From Dryocosmus kuriphilus (taxonomy: Eukaryota > Arthropoda > Insecta > Hymenoptera > Cynipidae), in assembly GCA_038277395.1 (NCBI GenBank), contig CM076189.1:213816011-213880010 (forward strand): DNA of 64,000 bases, in the 5' to 3' direction. Made by a program: the position numbers and the translations under genes. Under the pieces are notes generated by a model. It did not search any database. It was not told the origin of the DNA and saw only the letters and a program-made list of their open reading frames with translations. Positions 55,064 to 63,407 of the stretch are shown piece by piece. How positions within the stretch are numbered: the first letter of the stretch is position 1; each line of letters opens with the position of its first letter.

Positions 55064-56218
55064 CTAAACTGGGGGGTTAAACAAATAACTCGGTTGATCT
55101 AATGAATCTATAGTAGCCACTAAATTCGTCACGGTTTCCGCGAACTTTATCATAATAATGGGACGATCTTCCTTGACGCTCGGCAAATTCGTTAGCTTGT
55201 TCAGTTGGTCTTCGATTATGTAATCAGCTCGACCGAAACGCCTTTTCAAAACGTTCATTACTTTTTCTACGTTGGTTGTCATCAGTAGGGCTCTGACAGC
55301 CTCTAGGGCCTCTCCCTGAAGGCACTTTCGCAAGCGAAGCATGTTCTCGGCGGGCGAGAAACTGCACGCCTCTGTTGTCTGATGGAATATTTTTTCAAAA
55401 AGAATCCAGTCGGTAATGGATCCCTTGAAACTCGGCAGCTCTTTTCCCGTAGACTGTCTCGCGATATACGTGCTATCTATTTTCGGCGATGTCGCATATT
55501 TCGCTCGCGTATTAATTTGCGGTTCTCTGATATCGTGTGGCGGTTGTCTGATATCACGTAGTCGCGCACTTTCGTCAATTGTTTGATTTTCAAAGCTCTC
55601 GCACACAACTAATCTACTGTCAGCCTGGCTTCGTCTTTCTAACCATTCTGCTACTTTTGAGTGGCTCGATCTTTCCGAAACGGTCATTGAACCTCCGTCC
55701 CCTATTTCACTCGCTTTAGACCGGTTGTTATGTTCCGCGAATTCTATCAACTTTGCTTCGGCTAATTTCGCGCGTAATTCGATGATTTTCTTTTCTCGCT
55801 CAACTTGCTCGTGCTCTAACTTCGCAATTTCTTCCTGTCGTCGTAATTCAATCTCCAGTTGTCGTCTGGCCATGATACTAGAGCTGTTGGAAATTTGCGA
55901 AGCCGCCGATTTCGAATCGGAACCGCGTGATTTCGACCTATGTGACTTATTTCGCGACGTTACGGAACCTTGTACTAACCTTGTACTTCCTTGTAATAAC
56001 CTCAGTTGTTGTTCGACCCGCTCATCGTAACGTGAGGGAGCAATACCTTTGTTCTCTCTCGCGCTGCGTCGCAGGTCGGATTGGGTTGGTGTCAGAGTCT
56101 TGTCGGGGTCGTTGAGTAAGTTCGCCCCTGCCACTCCAGTATTTCCGCTTGGCTGCGTCCCTGCAGCTTCGACCGTCGGGCCTGGTGGTGCATCTTCCCC
56201 TTCTTCCCCCCCGCTCAT
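55064..56218 (-). CDS. BEL gag, N-terminal part (DUF1759)
   Basis: Translation from the first ATG (56,218) gives 384 residues; 11 more in-frame codons lie upstream but start at GTG. An acidic/Pro/Ala N-terminus is followed by a charged coiled-coil-like stretch (ELRRQEEIAKLEHEQVEREK) and then the DUF1759 gag domain of BEL/Pao elements (LPSFKGSITDWILFEKIF, LRKCLQGEALEAV, VLKRRFG). The product would form the virus-like particle core. The frame ends at a TAG just after a run of six C (plus-strand G run 55,071-55,076); the homologous continuation lies in another frame, consistent with a 1-nt loss in the run. No programmed-shift heptamer is evident. Confidence 0.85.
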   Translation of the reverse strand: MSGGEEGEDAPPGPTVEAAGTQPSGNTGVAGANLLNDPDKTLTPTQSDLRRSARENKGIAPSRYDERVEQQLRLLQGSTRLVQGSVTSRNKSHRSKSRGSDSKSAASQISNSSSIMARRQLEIELRRQEEIAKLEHEQVEREKKIIELRAKLAEAKLIEFAEHNNRSKASEIGDGGSMTVSERSSHSKVAEWLERRSQADSRLVVCESFENQTIDESARLRDIRQPPHDIREPQINTRAKYATSPKIDSTYIARQSTGKELPSFKGSITDWILFEKIFHQTTEACSFSPAENMLRLRKCLQGEALEAVRALLMTTNVEKVMNVLKRRFGRADYIIEDQLNKLTNLPSVKEDRPIIMIKFAETVTNLVATIDSLDQPSYLFNPPV

Positions 56219-56532
56219 CTTGGCGTTGGTAGTTGTCTCTGTCGCTCTCACTACACTGTCCTCGCCTAATCTGACGTCACAGGCACTACACTGTCTCTGT
56301 CACTACACTGTCCGAGCACTCACTGTCTCTGTCTTACTCACTGCACTGCCCATGCACTGCACTCCGTCTACCGAGCGACGCCACGTTTCGCTTGGCTTCG
56401 GTGTAGCGTTATAAGCTTCTCTGTCTATCCCAGATCAAACTCTTTTTTTTATTACGCGGTGTACGCGGAGTCACATAAGTGAGGTCTTCACATATGCCGC
56501 GATCACGCACGCGAAGGATCCACCGCTATAGG
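56219..56532. other. BEL 5' untranslated leader
   Basis: Between the primer site and the gag ATG. It contains repeated cactgtctctgtc pieces (about 56,236-56,340), an imperfect short tandem repeat. A plus-strand frame here is a shadow. Confidence 0.7.
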
Positions 56533-56550
56533 ATCCGGCTCGAAGGACCA
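56533..56550 (-). promoter_or_regulatory. BEL primer-binding site, tRNA-Tyr type
   Basis: The plus strand reads atccggctcgaaggacca, which equals the last 15 nt plus CCA of a typical metazoan tRNA-Tyr (from memory). In sense orientation the complement starts one base after the 5' LTR. Confidence 0.8.
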
Positions 56551-56551
56551 A

Positions 56552-57060
56552 TGTTTGGGGTTGTTTGATGGGAAACTTAGCAGATTAAGCATAAAAAGAT
56601 GCTAAAACACATTTAGTAAAAAACTTTAGTTTATTTAATCACTAGTGCACGATACAAACACTTAAAAGAATGAGGTAAATTAAATGAAGGATGGATAACT
56701 AAAAACAATTGGATTTGGATAAAAGGGTAAAATTACTATAGCGTCGGTATGCGGAGAGTATAATTTGTCGTTTACGTCGTTTCGCTAGCTAGTCTCGAAC
56801 TCGGTCTCGAAAGCCACTGGTCGCTCCCTTGACCTGGGGCAAAGGGCCTCCTAGTTTAGGCAGTTTCTCTTCCGGTCTGTCCACAGATTTTCTATATTTA
56901 GACTTACCGCCTCTGCCCTTATGTCCACCTAAATATGTTTTAAAACTTTGTCCTAGCTTCGGCAATGAAAGTAAAATCAGTAAACACATTACACAGAATC
57001 TAAAATCAAATATAACATTAAAACAGGCAATATTATTATTAATAAATTGCGTCCGCCACA
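56552..57060 (-). repeat. BEL 5' LTR (509 bp)
   Basis: Sense TGTGGCGGACG ... CCCCAAACA. It is 12 bp longer than its partner because of the tcgaactcggtc duplication plus two offsetting 1-bp indels. It should hold the promoter and the polyadenylation site; no single TATA or poly(A) string is decisive. Confidence 0.95.
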
Positions 57061-57470
57061 TTCAGTCAAAATCGATTTTTGAAATTGACATTGATTTTTG
57101 GTGTTAGAAAGTTTTCACCAGAAATCTAATTCGAACTCTTTATTTCCTTGTACATTTTTAACTGCTTTACGGACCATACATCATTTCTGCTTTTATCCGA
57201 ATTTTAATACGTTTTTCTTTGACCTAAGACCGATTTTTGAAGTTTTATTCACTTTTAAGTTTGGACTTAGTCATTTGCCCTCGGAAAGTGTTCTCAATCA
57301 GTTAAAGTGAACCGTTTAATTTTTTTTTGAGAATGCTTTAAATCTCTTTTCAACTACCTCTAGTCTAAGAGGGAGGTAGTAGTAACTTTTCTAAACTAAA
57401 GTTCACATTTTTTGAAATTTTATTTTCGAATTTTCCCATTTGTAAATTTTTTGACCAAAATCGATTGAAA
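57061..57470 (+). other. Gypsy leader, second part
   Basis: Resumes with ttcag (the target duplication) and runs to the gag start. It contains aagagggaggt at 57,367-57,377, an 11-mer that recurs twice after the integrase (63,491 and 63,520). No frame of note. Confidence 0.5.
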
Positions 57471-60400
57471 ATGACAGCCCCTGACGCAGGTACTCTGTTC
57501 ATGTACCACCAAAGCGCGCTATCCAGTATTCCCGAATTCGATGGTCACAGACCGGCCTTACGAACTTTCGCATTCGACGTCGAGAACGCGGAAAATCTTC
57601 TTTTGAGGGAGTGCGATCGGAAACTTTTTGTGCGCGGAGTTATCGCGAAACTAAGAGGAGCCGCCAAGGAGTCGGTCGATGGGTATACCTTCAAAGATAT
57701 CAGGAGCCTTTTAAAGCATCTGAAAAAGCATTTCTCAAGCGGTCGCGATTTCAAATATTATCATCAGGAGTTAGCGAGAATCGCGATGCTTCCTGATGAA
57801 TCCGTTTCACAGTACGCTGCGCGTGTACAAAATCTCGTACGCGGAGCAAAGTCTTGCCTCGCCGACACCGATCGAGAGGAACACTCTGGTGCTTTATTTG
57901 AAGCAATTGATCCGAAGGGATGTTTCCTAGACGGTTTACCTTCGGAAATCGAAATTCGCGTAACCGCAAAGAAACCGGCAACACTGGAAGATGCGATAGA
58001 TGAAGCGCGAAAAGAAGAGCGTCGATCGCGACATCGCTTGGAAACGCGTGAAACCGCAGTTAGATATTCGCGTCGCGAGAGATCCCCGGGTTGTGAATAT
58101 TCCAGAGAATACAACGGAAAAGAGTATCCCGATTATCGCGAACGAGCGTATCACACAGAACGCGATAACGATAGGCGATACCCTCTAAAATCGGGTTCAT
58201 ATTACCCGGTCTCGTACAAACGCTACCACAGCCCTGGAATGCGTGATGCGTATCATCGTACCCCCTCCCCAGCGTCATATAGATCGGCTCCAGAATTCGC
58301 TTACCTTGATTCTCAACATTACGAGCCTTATCATCGGGTTAATCGCGAAAATTATCCCGTACACATTGTGGAACGAGAACACCCTTATCATCCGGCTTCA
58401 AGCTCGCCGTCGCGGGAAAATCGTGAAACAAGACCCAAGAATGTCACGTGGAGTGACAATTTCAGGACTGAGGCGAACCGAGCCTTGTTCTGCATTTTTT
58501 GCAACGCGATCGGTCATGAAATCTCTCGTTGCAGAAACCCTGCAAACCCATACCGAGCACCTTCATCAACTCGTGCACGTTCTCCCTCTCCGTCTTTCCA
58601 TCGCGCGGCGGAGTCCGGCGGAAGCAGCGCATCTGGACATTTAAACTCACCGAGCGCTCGCCATGCGAACCCGACGGCGAGCGCACAGACGAGGGCTGCC
58701 AGGGTTGCGGGTGGTCGCTACGCAGTCAGGTGTCAGCAGTGTTATTCCCGCTGCCCAATTGTCCAAGTTAACGTTAAACAATTAAAGGGGCGCAAAGGGG
58801 TTTTTCTCGTTGATACTGGCTGTGCGGTGAACTTGGTAAAGCAAGATCAATTGCAGCCAGACACACCTGTGAACGTCAACGAGCGAATAACTGTCACCGG
58901 AATCACGGAAGGGTCGATACCCTCTTATGGTTCCACCATTCTAAAGGTGTTTGATACCCCGGTGAAATTCTATGTGATGCCAAATAATTTGAGAGTCCCT
59001 GACGATGGTATTCTCGGCGGAGAGTACTTTTACCAGGAACAAGTGACGATATCGTACTATCACAAACCTATCGTCACCAGGAGTCGTCCCATCACACCTA
59101 TACCCTTTATCAATCCGCAAAAATTCGCGGATCGGTATGACGAAGAACCATACGAGTCCCCATTGCAAGCACCCGTTTTGACCCTTAGAGCGCGAACGCG
59201 ACATGTCGTTCCCATCGAGGTCGTGAACAAGGAATGCGAAGAGGGTTATCTCCCACTTATCGATGCCGGAGAAGGCGTGATAATCGGTAACTCAGCAGTT
59301 GCTAGTGAAAATGGCCAATGCTTTGTTATGGCGATTAACGTCGGCTATGAAGATGTCGATATACAGATAGCTCCCCAAACAATAATTCCTTACGATATTT
59401 ATGATATCGAATCTCCATCAGACTCCGATGAGGAACTCGAGAAACTTATGAAAAAACAATCGGGTCCCCGACTCTCAAGGAGGCAACGCGTGCGTCGTGT
59501 CTGCGAGCTCGTCGGTGTCAAGGATCTGCCACCGGAGGAACGTGAGAGCGTGATCAAACTCATTGAGGAATTTCCCTATTTGTTCTTCCTCCCAGGCGAT
59601 GAGTTCCCAGGAACAACCCTGGAACGGCATACTGTCCCCACTGCAGACGACGTGCCCCTGGTAACAAAACAGTATCGCTACCCGCCAGTCCATAAAGAGG
59701 AAATAAGAAAGCAAATAGAGAGATTACTCGAGCTAGGGGTGATTAAAGAATCAAACTCGCCTTACAATTCGCCCCTTTGGATTGTTCCAAAAAAACGTGA
59801 TGCGGAAGGAAATCGGAGGTGGCGGATGGTAACAGATTTTCGTGCTTTAAACGCTAAAACCGTGGATGACGCGTACCCCCTCCCTAATATCACGGAAATA
59901 CTCGATAACTTGGGCAAAGCAAAGTATTTCTCGGTCTTTGATCTCGCCAGTGGGTTTCATCAGATACCAATGAACCCCGCTGATGGACCAAAGACCGCGT
60001 TTTCTACGGATCGGAACCACTATGAGTATCTCAGGATGCCTTTTGGGCTTAAGGGAGCCCCGGCTACGTTCCAACGCCTAATGGATCGCGTGTTGACGGG
60101 ACTACAGGGAACGGAGTTATTCGTCTACCTTGACGATATCGTCATTTTTGCGTCAAGTATCGAGGATCACACAGGTAGAGCGAGACGCCTCTTTACACGG
60201 TTATCAGCGGCTGGTCTTCGCCTTCAGCCGGACAAATGCGCCTTCCTTTCCACCAAGGTCAAATACTTGGGCCATATCATTTCCGAGAATGGTGTTAGTC
60301 CCGATCCAGACAAAATCAAAGCCGTGCAGAAATTTCCTGTACCAAAACATCAGAGGAATGTAAGACAATTCCTCGGCTTAATCGGATACTATAGGAAATT

Positions 60401-61742
60401 TATTGCTGACTTCGCTAGACGGACTAAGCCATTGGCGGATTTGTTAAAGAAGGGTCGCAAGTTCCAATGGGGCGAGGAACATCAGCAAAGCTTTGACGAC
60501 ATGAAGGACACGTTAACACATGCACCTATCCTTCAATTCCCCGATTTCGAACAGCCTTTCCTTTTGACGACAGATGCTTCTGATTACGCTATCGGTGCAG
60601 TCTTGAGTCAGGGGAAGATCGGGCATGACTTACCCGTTGCTTACGCGTCGCGAATGCTGAATAAGGCGGAAAGAAACTACTCGACTACCGAGAGAGAGTG
60701 CTTAGCAGTGGTTGAGTTCGTCCGACACTTCAGGCATTATCTGTATGGAAAAAACTTTATTGTTGTCACAGATCATCAGGCACTGAGGTGGCTTCACTCA
60801 GTAAAAGATCCATCTTCGAGGTTGATGCGCTGGAGATTTAAACTGCGTGATTTCCAATACGAAATAGTGTACAAGTCCGGAAAAACAAATAAAAACGCGG
60901 ACGCGCTCTCTCGGAACCCGCCAGAAGAGGACGAGAAATGCGCGGTAGACGAGATTCAAATCTTACCTTTGAACCCCGTAATTGAAAAGAGGAAGCGTGG
61001 TCGGTCTAAAAAGAGCCTAAGCGAAGTCGTAGAAACATCAGAATATGACAATTTGGGCTCTAATTCTGAGGATCTAGGCATTGCTACCCGCGTTCGATTA
61101 AGAAACCAATCGAGACCGAGACCCAATTATAAAGAACCCTCTCTTCGACCGCGGCAAAGTTTAGCCTATTCTCCATCTGATACTGAACCGGATTCGGACT
61201 CGGGACCCCTATCGCGGGAGCCTCAGGCACGACGGAGACGAATGTTGCGCTATGAGAACGACGAGGAGTACATTCCCCCGATTTCGGGCGGAAGACAGCC
61301 CGTCTCCGTCGAGAGCTTGTTCAGAGAGGAAACACTTTCTGACCCTTCCCCGATCGAAATAGTCGTTGAGGTTGATCCGGCTGATATCGTCGGGGTAGAT
61401 GATCCAGAAGCTTCATCGCAACAATCCCCATATTCAGAGGAAAATACAGTAGTAGAAACATCTTTTGACACGAATGATATCACTCTCAAACCACCTGTGT
61501 CTCTTTCTGAGGACAAGATTAGAATTCTTGCGCCGGAAGATAACCCTTCGGATTCCGAATCACTATACACTGAGGTTGAATCTGAAGGAGAGCAGACTCT
61601 AACACCGACTACGCCCTTGAATGAAACTCTCAAGAAGTCGCGGAAAGGAATTGTTGAGAGTTCGAAGACTCCTGACTTTTTGAACCTCCCGTCCACTTCG
61701 CAATCTACCCTATCGTGCCACCGATCATTGAGAGCGCAATAA
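57471..61742 (+). CDS. Gypsy gag-pol: gag, protease, reverse transcriptase, RNase H
   Basis: One frame from ATG 57,471, 1,423 codons. Gag: helical N-terminal core (residues 1-190), an Arg/Tyr-rich linker, and a CCHC knuckle CIFCNAIGHEISRC (341-354). Protease: FLVDTGCAVNLV (active-site Asp near 448). Reverse transcriptase from about 717: WRMVTDFRALN, YFSVFDLASGFHQIPM, YLRMPFGLKGAPATFQ, and the catalytic VYLDDIVIFA near 885. RNase H: TTDASDYAIGAVLS (about 1,033), TERECLAVV, TDHQALRW, NADALSR (about 1,147). A ~270-residue acidic, Ser/Pro-rich tail follows. From about 61,676 a second frame opens and takes over the integrase, so the last ~20 residues are probably out of frame. The RT motifs match the Ty3/Gypsy clade. 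Confidence 0.95.
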   Translation: MTAPDAGTLFMYHQSALSSIPEFDGHRPALRTFAFDVENAENLLLRECDRKLFVRGVIAKLRGAAKESVDGYTFKDIRSLLKHLKKHFSSGRDFKYYHQELARIAMLPDESVSQYAARVQNLVRGAKSCLADTDREEHSGALFEAIDPKGCFLDGLPSEIEIRVTAKKPATLEDAIDEARKEERRSRHRLETRETAVRYSRRERSPGCEYSREYNGKEYPDYRERAYHTERDNDRRYPLKSGSYYPVSYKRYHSPGMRDAYHRTPSPASYRSAPEFAYLDSQHYEPYHRVNRENYPVHIVEREHPYHPASSSPSRENRETRPKNVTWSDNFRTEANRALFCIFCNAIGHEISRCRNPANPYRAPSSTRARSPSPSFHRAAESGGSSASGHLNSPSARHANPTASAQTRAARVAGGRYAVRCQQCYSRCPIVQVNVKQLKGRKGVFLVDTGCAVNLVKQDQLQPDTPVNVNERITVTGITEGSIPSYGSTILKVFDTPVKFYVMPNNLRVPDDGILGGEYFYQEQVTISYYHKPIVTRSRPITPIPFINPQKFADRYDEEPYESPLQAPVLTLRARTRHVVPIEVVNKECEEGYLPLIDAGEGVIIGNSAVASENGQCFVMAINVGYEDVDIQIAPQTIIPYDIYDIESPSDSDEELEKLMKKQSGPRLSRRQRVRRVCELVGVKDLPPEERESVIKLIEEFPYLFFLPGDEFPGTTLERHTVPTADDVPLVTKQYRYPPVHKEEIRKQIERLLELGVIKESNSPYNSPLWIVPKKRDAEGNRRWRMVTDFRALNAKTVDDAYPLPNITEILDNLGKAKYFSVFDLASGFHQIPMNPADGPKTAFSTDRNHYEYLRMPFGLKGAPATFQRLMDRVLTGLQGTELFVYLDDIVIFASSIEDHTGRARRLFTRLSAAGLRLQPDKCAFLSTKVKYLGHIISENGVSPDPDKIKAVQKFPVPKHQRNVRQFLGLIGYYRKFIADFARRTKPLADLLKKGRKFQWGEEHQQSFDDMKDTLTHAPILQFPDFEQPFLLTTDASDYAIGAVLSQGKIGHDLPVAYASRMLNKAERNYSTTERECLAVVEFVRHFRHYLYGKNFIVVTDHQALRWLHSVKDPSSRLMRWRFKLRDFQYEIVYKSGKTNKNADALSRNPPEEDEKCAVDEIQILPLNPVIEKRKRGRSKKSLSEVVETSEYDNLGSNSEDLGIATRVRLRNQSRPRPNYKEPSLRPRQSLAYSPSDTEPDSDSGPLSREPQARRRRMLRYENDEEYIPPISGGRQPVSVESLFREETLSDPSPIEIVVEVDPADIVGVDDPEASSQQSPYSEENTVVETSFDTNDITLKPPVSLSEDKIRILAPEDNPSDSESLYTEVESEGEQTLTPTTPLNETLKKSRKGIVESSKTPDFLNLPSTSQSTLSCHRSLRAQ

Positions 61743-62692
61743 AGAACACAAATGACGAAACCACGTGTTCACCTCATCCACCATCACGTAAGCGCAAGGA
61801 AAAGCAGTCTGTAACGCTCGGACTGTACGAGACCATTCCGCCTGAGCCATTACTGCTCCCACCACGTAACCACCCTAGGACCCCACTACCACGCGAAATT
61901 GTAGGCACGCGAATTTCAGCAACAAATGACTCTCTCGTAACTGCTAAAGATAATTACGCACACTTTATCTCAGCTGACTGCAATCTATCCACAACTATAG
62001 GACACCTTCTGACAGATTTAGGGTACCTTAACGAAATCAGCCTTAGAGAACAACAGCCTCATAAAGGGTCGGTTATCGTATCTCAATATGGAGAGATTAA
62101 AATTTTCAGTTTAGTTTGTCGAGATCGTTTTTTTGACGTGCTTTCTGAGGACGATCTCCACGTTGCGATTAGCGGACTAAAGGAAGCGATGTTTCGTTCA
62201 AACACCAGGTCTGTTAGAATCGCAAGAAACGATGACGCTCTGGGGAAGCTTCCTGAACATGCACTTCGGAATATACTTCGAAAGGTATTTTCGAAGAGCG
62301 ACCTCAAAGTGACCCTTTGCCTTGGAAAAGTAGAAACGCCACCACCCGAGAAAAGAAAGGATATCGTTAAAGAATTTCATCGCAGTCTTGCTGGAGGTCA
62401 TAAGGGTTGTCGAAAAACATATCGTCGAATTCGCGAGCGATTTCATTGGCCAGACATGGTCAGAGAAATCCAGGAAATCCTCAAATCTTGTCGAAGTTGT
62501 CAGATGAACAAGTTGGTAAGAATTAAGACAAAGCAGCCTATGGTGCTTACCGACACACCAGCTGATGCCTTTGACAAGGTATGTTTGGATACCGTAGGTC
62601 CTCTGCCTGTCACGCCAGATGGGAATCGACACATTTTGACCATGCAGTGTAATCTAACCAAGTACTGCCTCGCAATCGCGGTACCAGATTGA
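61676..62692 (+). CDS. Gypsy integrase, first part (frame -1 to gag-pol)
   Basis: Open from 61,676 (no ATG at the head) to a TGA at 62,690-62,692. A Pro-rich, basic linker is followed by the H2C2 zinc-binding domain (FHRSLAGGHKG, then CRSCQMNK, about 62,377-62,510) and the start of the catalytic core with its first Asp in VCLDTVGPLP (about 62,588). The frame differs from gag-pol by -1; a loss of one T in the T5 run at 61,677-61,681 would produce this, although a real -1 frameshift cannot be excluded. The stop arises from an apparent +1 change at tt 62,689-62,690, after which the original frame resumes. Confidence 0.85.
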   Translation, partial: LFEPPVHFAIYPIVPPIIESAIKNTNDETTCSPHPPSRKRKEKQSVTLGLYETIPPEPLLLPPRNHPRTPLPREIVGTRISATNDSLVTAKDNYAHFISADCNLSTTIGHLLTDLGYLNEISLREQQPHKGSVIVSQYGEIKIFSLVCRDRFFDVLSEDDLHVAISGLKEAMFRSNTRSVRIARNDDALGKLPEHALRNILRKVFSKSDLKVTLCLGKVETPPPEKRKDIVKEFHRSLAGGHKGCRKTYRRIRERFHWPDMVREIQEILKSCRSCQMNKLVRIKTKQPMVLTDTPADAFDKVCLDTVGPLPVTPDGNRHILTMQCNLTKYCLAIAVPD

Positions 62693-63407
62693 TGCTACGA
62701 CTATAGCCGATGCGTTTGCTCGGGAGTTCATTGCGGTATTCGGATGTCCAAGAGCTATCTTGTCTGACCGAGGGACTAGTTTTGTAAATAAATTACTCGG
62801 GAAGCTCACCAAATTGTTTAAAATTAAGCAATTAACAACATCTGGATATCGTCCACAAACTAATGGTAGTCTCGAGCGAAGTCATCAGGTTTTGTCCGAC
62901 TACTTGAAGCATTATCTGAGAGAGTACGACGATTGGGACACTTTTCTACCATTCGCGATGCTCTCATATAATACTGCAGTGCACGAGGGTACAAAATTTT
63001 CCCCACATCACTTGGTATTCGGTAAAGAAGCTAGACTACCATCAGCCTTTCCATCTGAAGAAGTTCTCGAGACTTACGGTACCTACTTGAGCGATCTGAT
63101 CACTCGTCTTGACGAGGTCCGCGCGATCGCAGCCAAAAACCTTGCCAATGCAAAAATTCGTTCAAAACATTATTATGACCGAAGCCTGAACGAAAAGCAG
63201 TTTGAACCAGGGGACTTGATCCTGTATCTCAGAGAGCCTCGCAAAAATAAGTTCGAGCGCTACTACGACGGACCACTCGAGGTTGTAGAAGTACACGACA
63301 AAAACAACGTCGTATTACAAGATCCTGACTCTGGCAAACGATTGCTGAAACATGTCGATAAAATAAAACATTTTTATTATGAATCGTCAGATGAATCCGA
63401 CTATTAG
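62691..63407 (+). CDS. Gypsy integrase, second part (frame of gag-pol restored)
   Basis: Same frame as gag-pol. It continues the catalytic core directly: ADAFAREFIAVFG, the second Asp in LSDRGTSF (about 62,765), and the Glu in TNGSLERSHQVLSDYL (about 62,875), completing a D,D,E triad with the first piece. The C-terminal part has the LARE-like spacer and the GDLILYLREPRKNKFERYYDGP chromodomain-less tail seen in insect Gypsy integrases. It ends at TAG 63,405-63,407. No env-like frame follows within the remaining 590 bp. Confidence 0.85.
   Translation, partial: DATTIADAFAREFIAVFGCPRAILSDRGTSFVNKLLGKLTKLFKIKQLTTSGYRPQTNGSLERSHQVLSDYLKHYLREYDDWDTFLPFAMLSYNTAVHEGTKFSPHHLVFGKEARLPSAFPSEEVLETYGTYLSDLITRLDEVRAIAAKNLANAKIRSKHYYDRSLNEKQFEPGDLILYLREPRKNKFERYYDGPLEVVEVHDKNNVVLQDPDSGKRLLKHVDKIKHFYYESSDESDY

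Larger units (their letters stand above)
50157..57060 (-). mobile_element. Full-length BEL/Pao LTR retrotransposon
   Basis: 6,904 bp on the minus strand, bounded by two LTRs (56,552-57,060 is the 5' LTR, 50,157-50,653 the 3' LTR) and flanked by the 5-bp duplication ttcag (50,152-50,156 and 57,061-57,065). Inside, in sense order: tRNA-Tyr-type primer site, gag, aspartic protease, reverse transcriptase, RNase H, integrase, BEL C-terminal domain, polypurine tract. Two small frame breaks (at 55,071-55,076 and 52,699-52,706) interrupt what should be a single polyprotein. The LTRs differ by about five substitutions and three indels, so insertion is recent. It sits in the leader of a Gypsy-type element. 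Confidence 0.95.

Noticed and set aside
55725..56414. Plus-strand frames of 62-121 codons opposite BEL gag
   Set aside because: Antisense shadows of gag; composition mirrors the coding strand.
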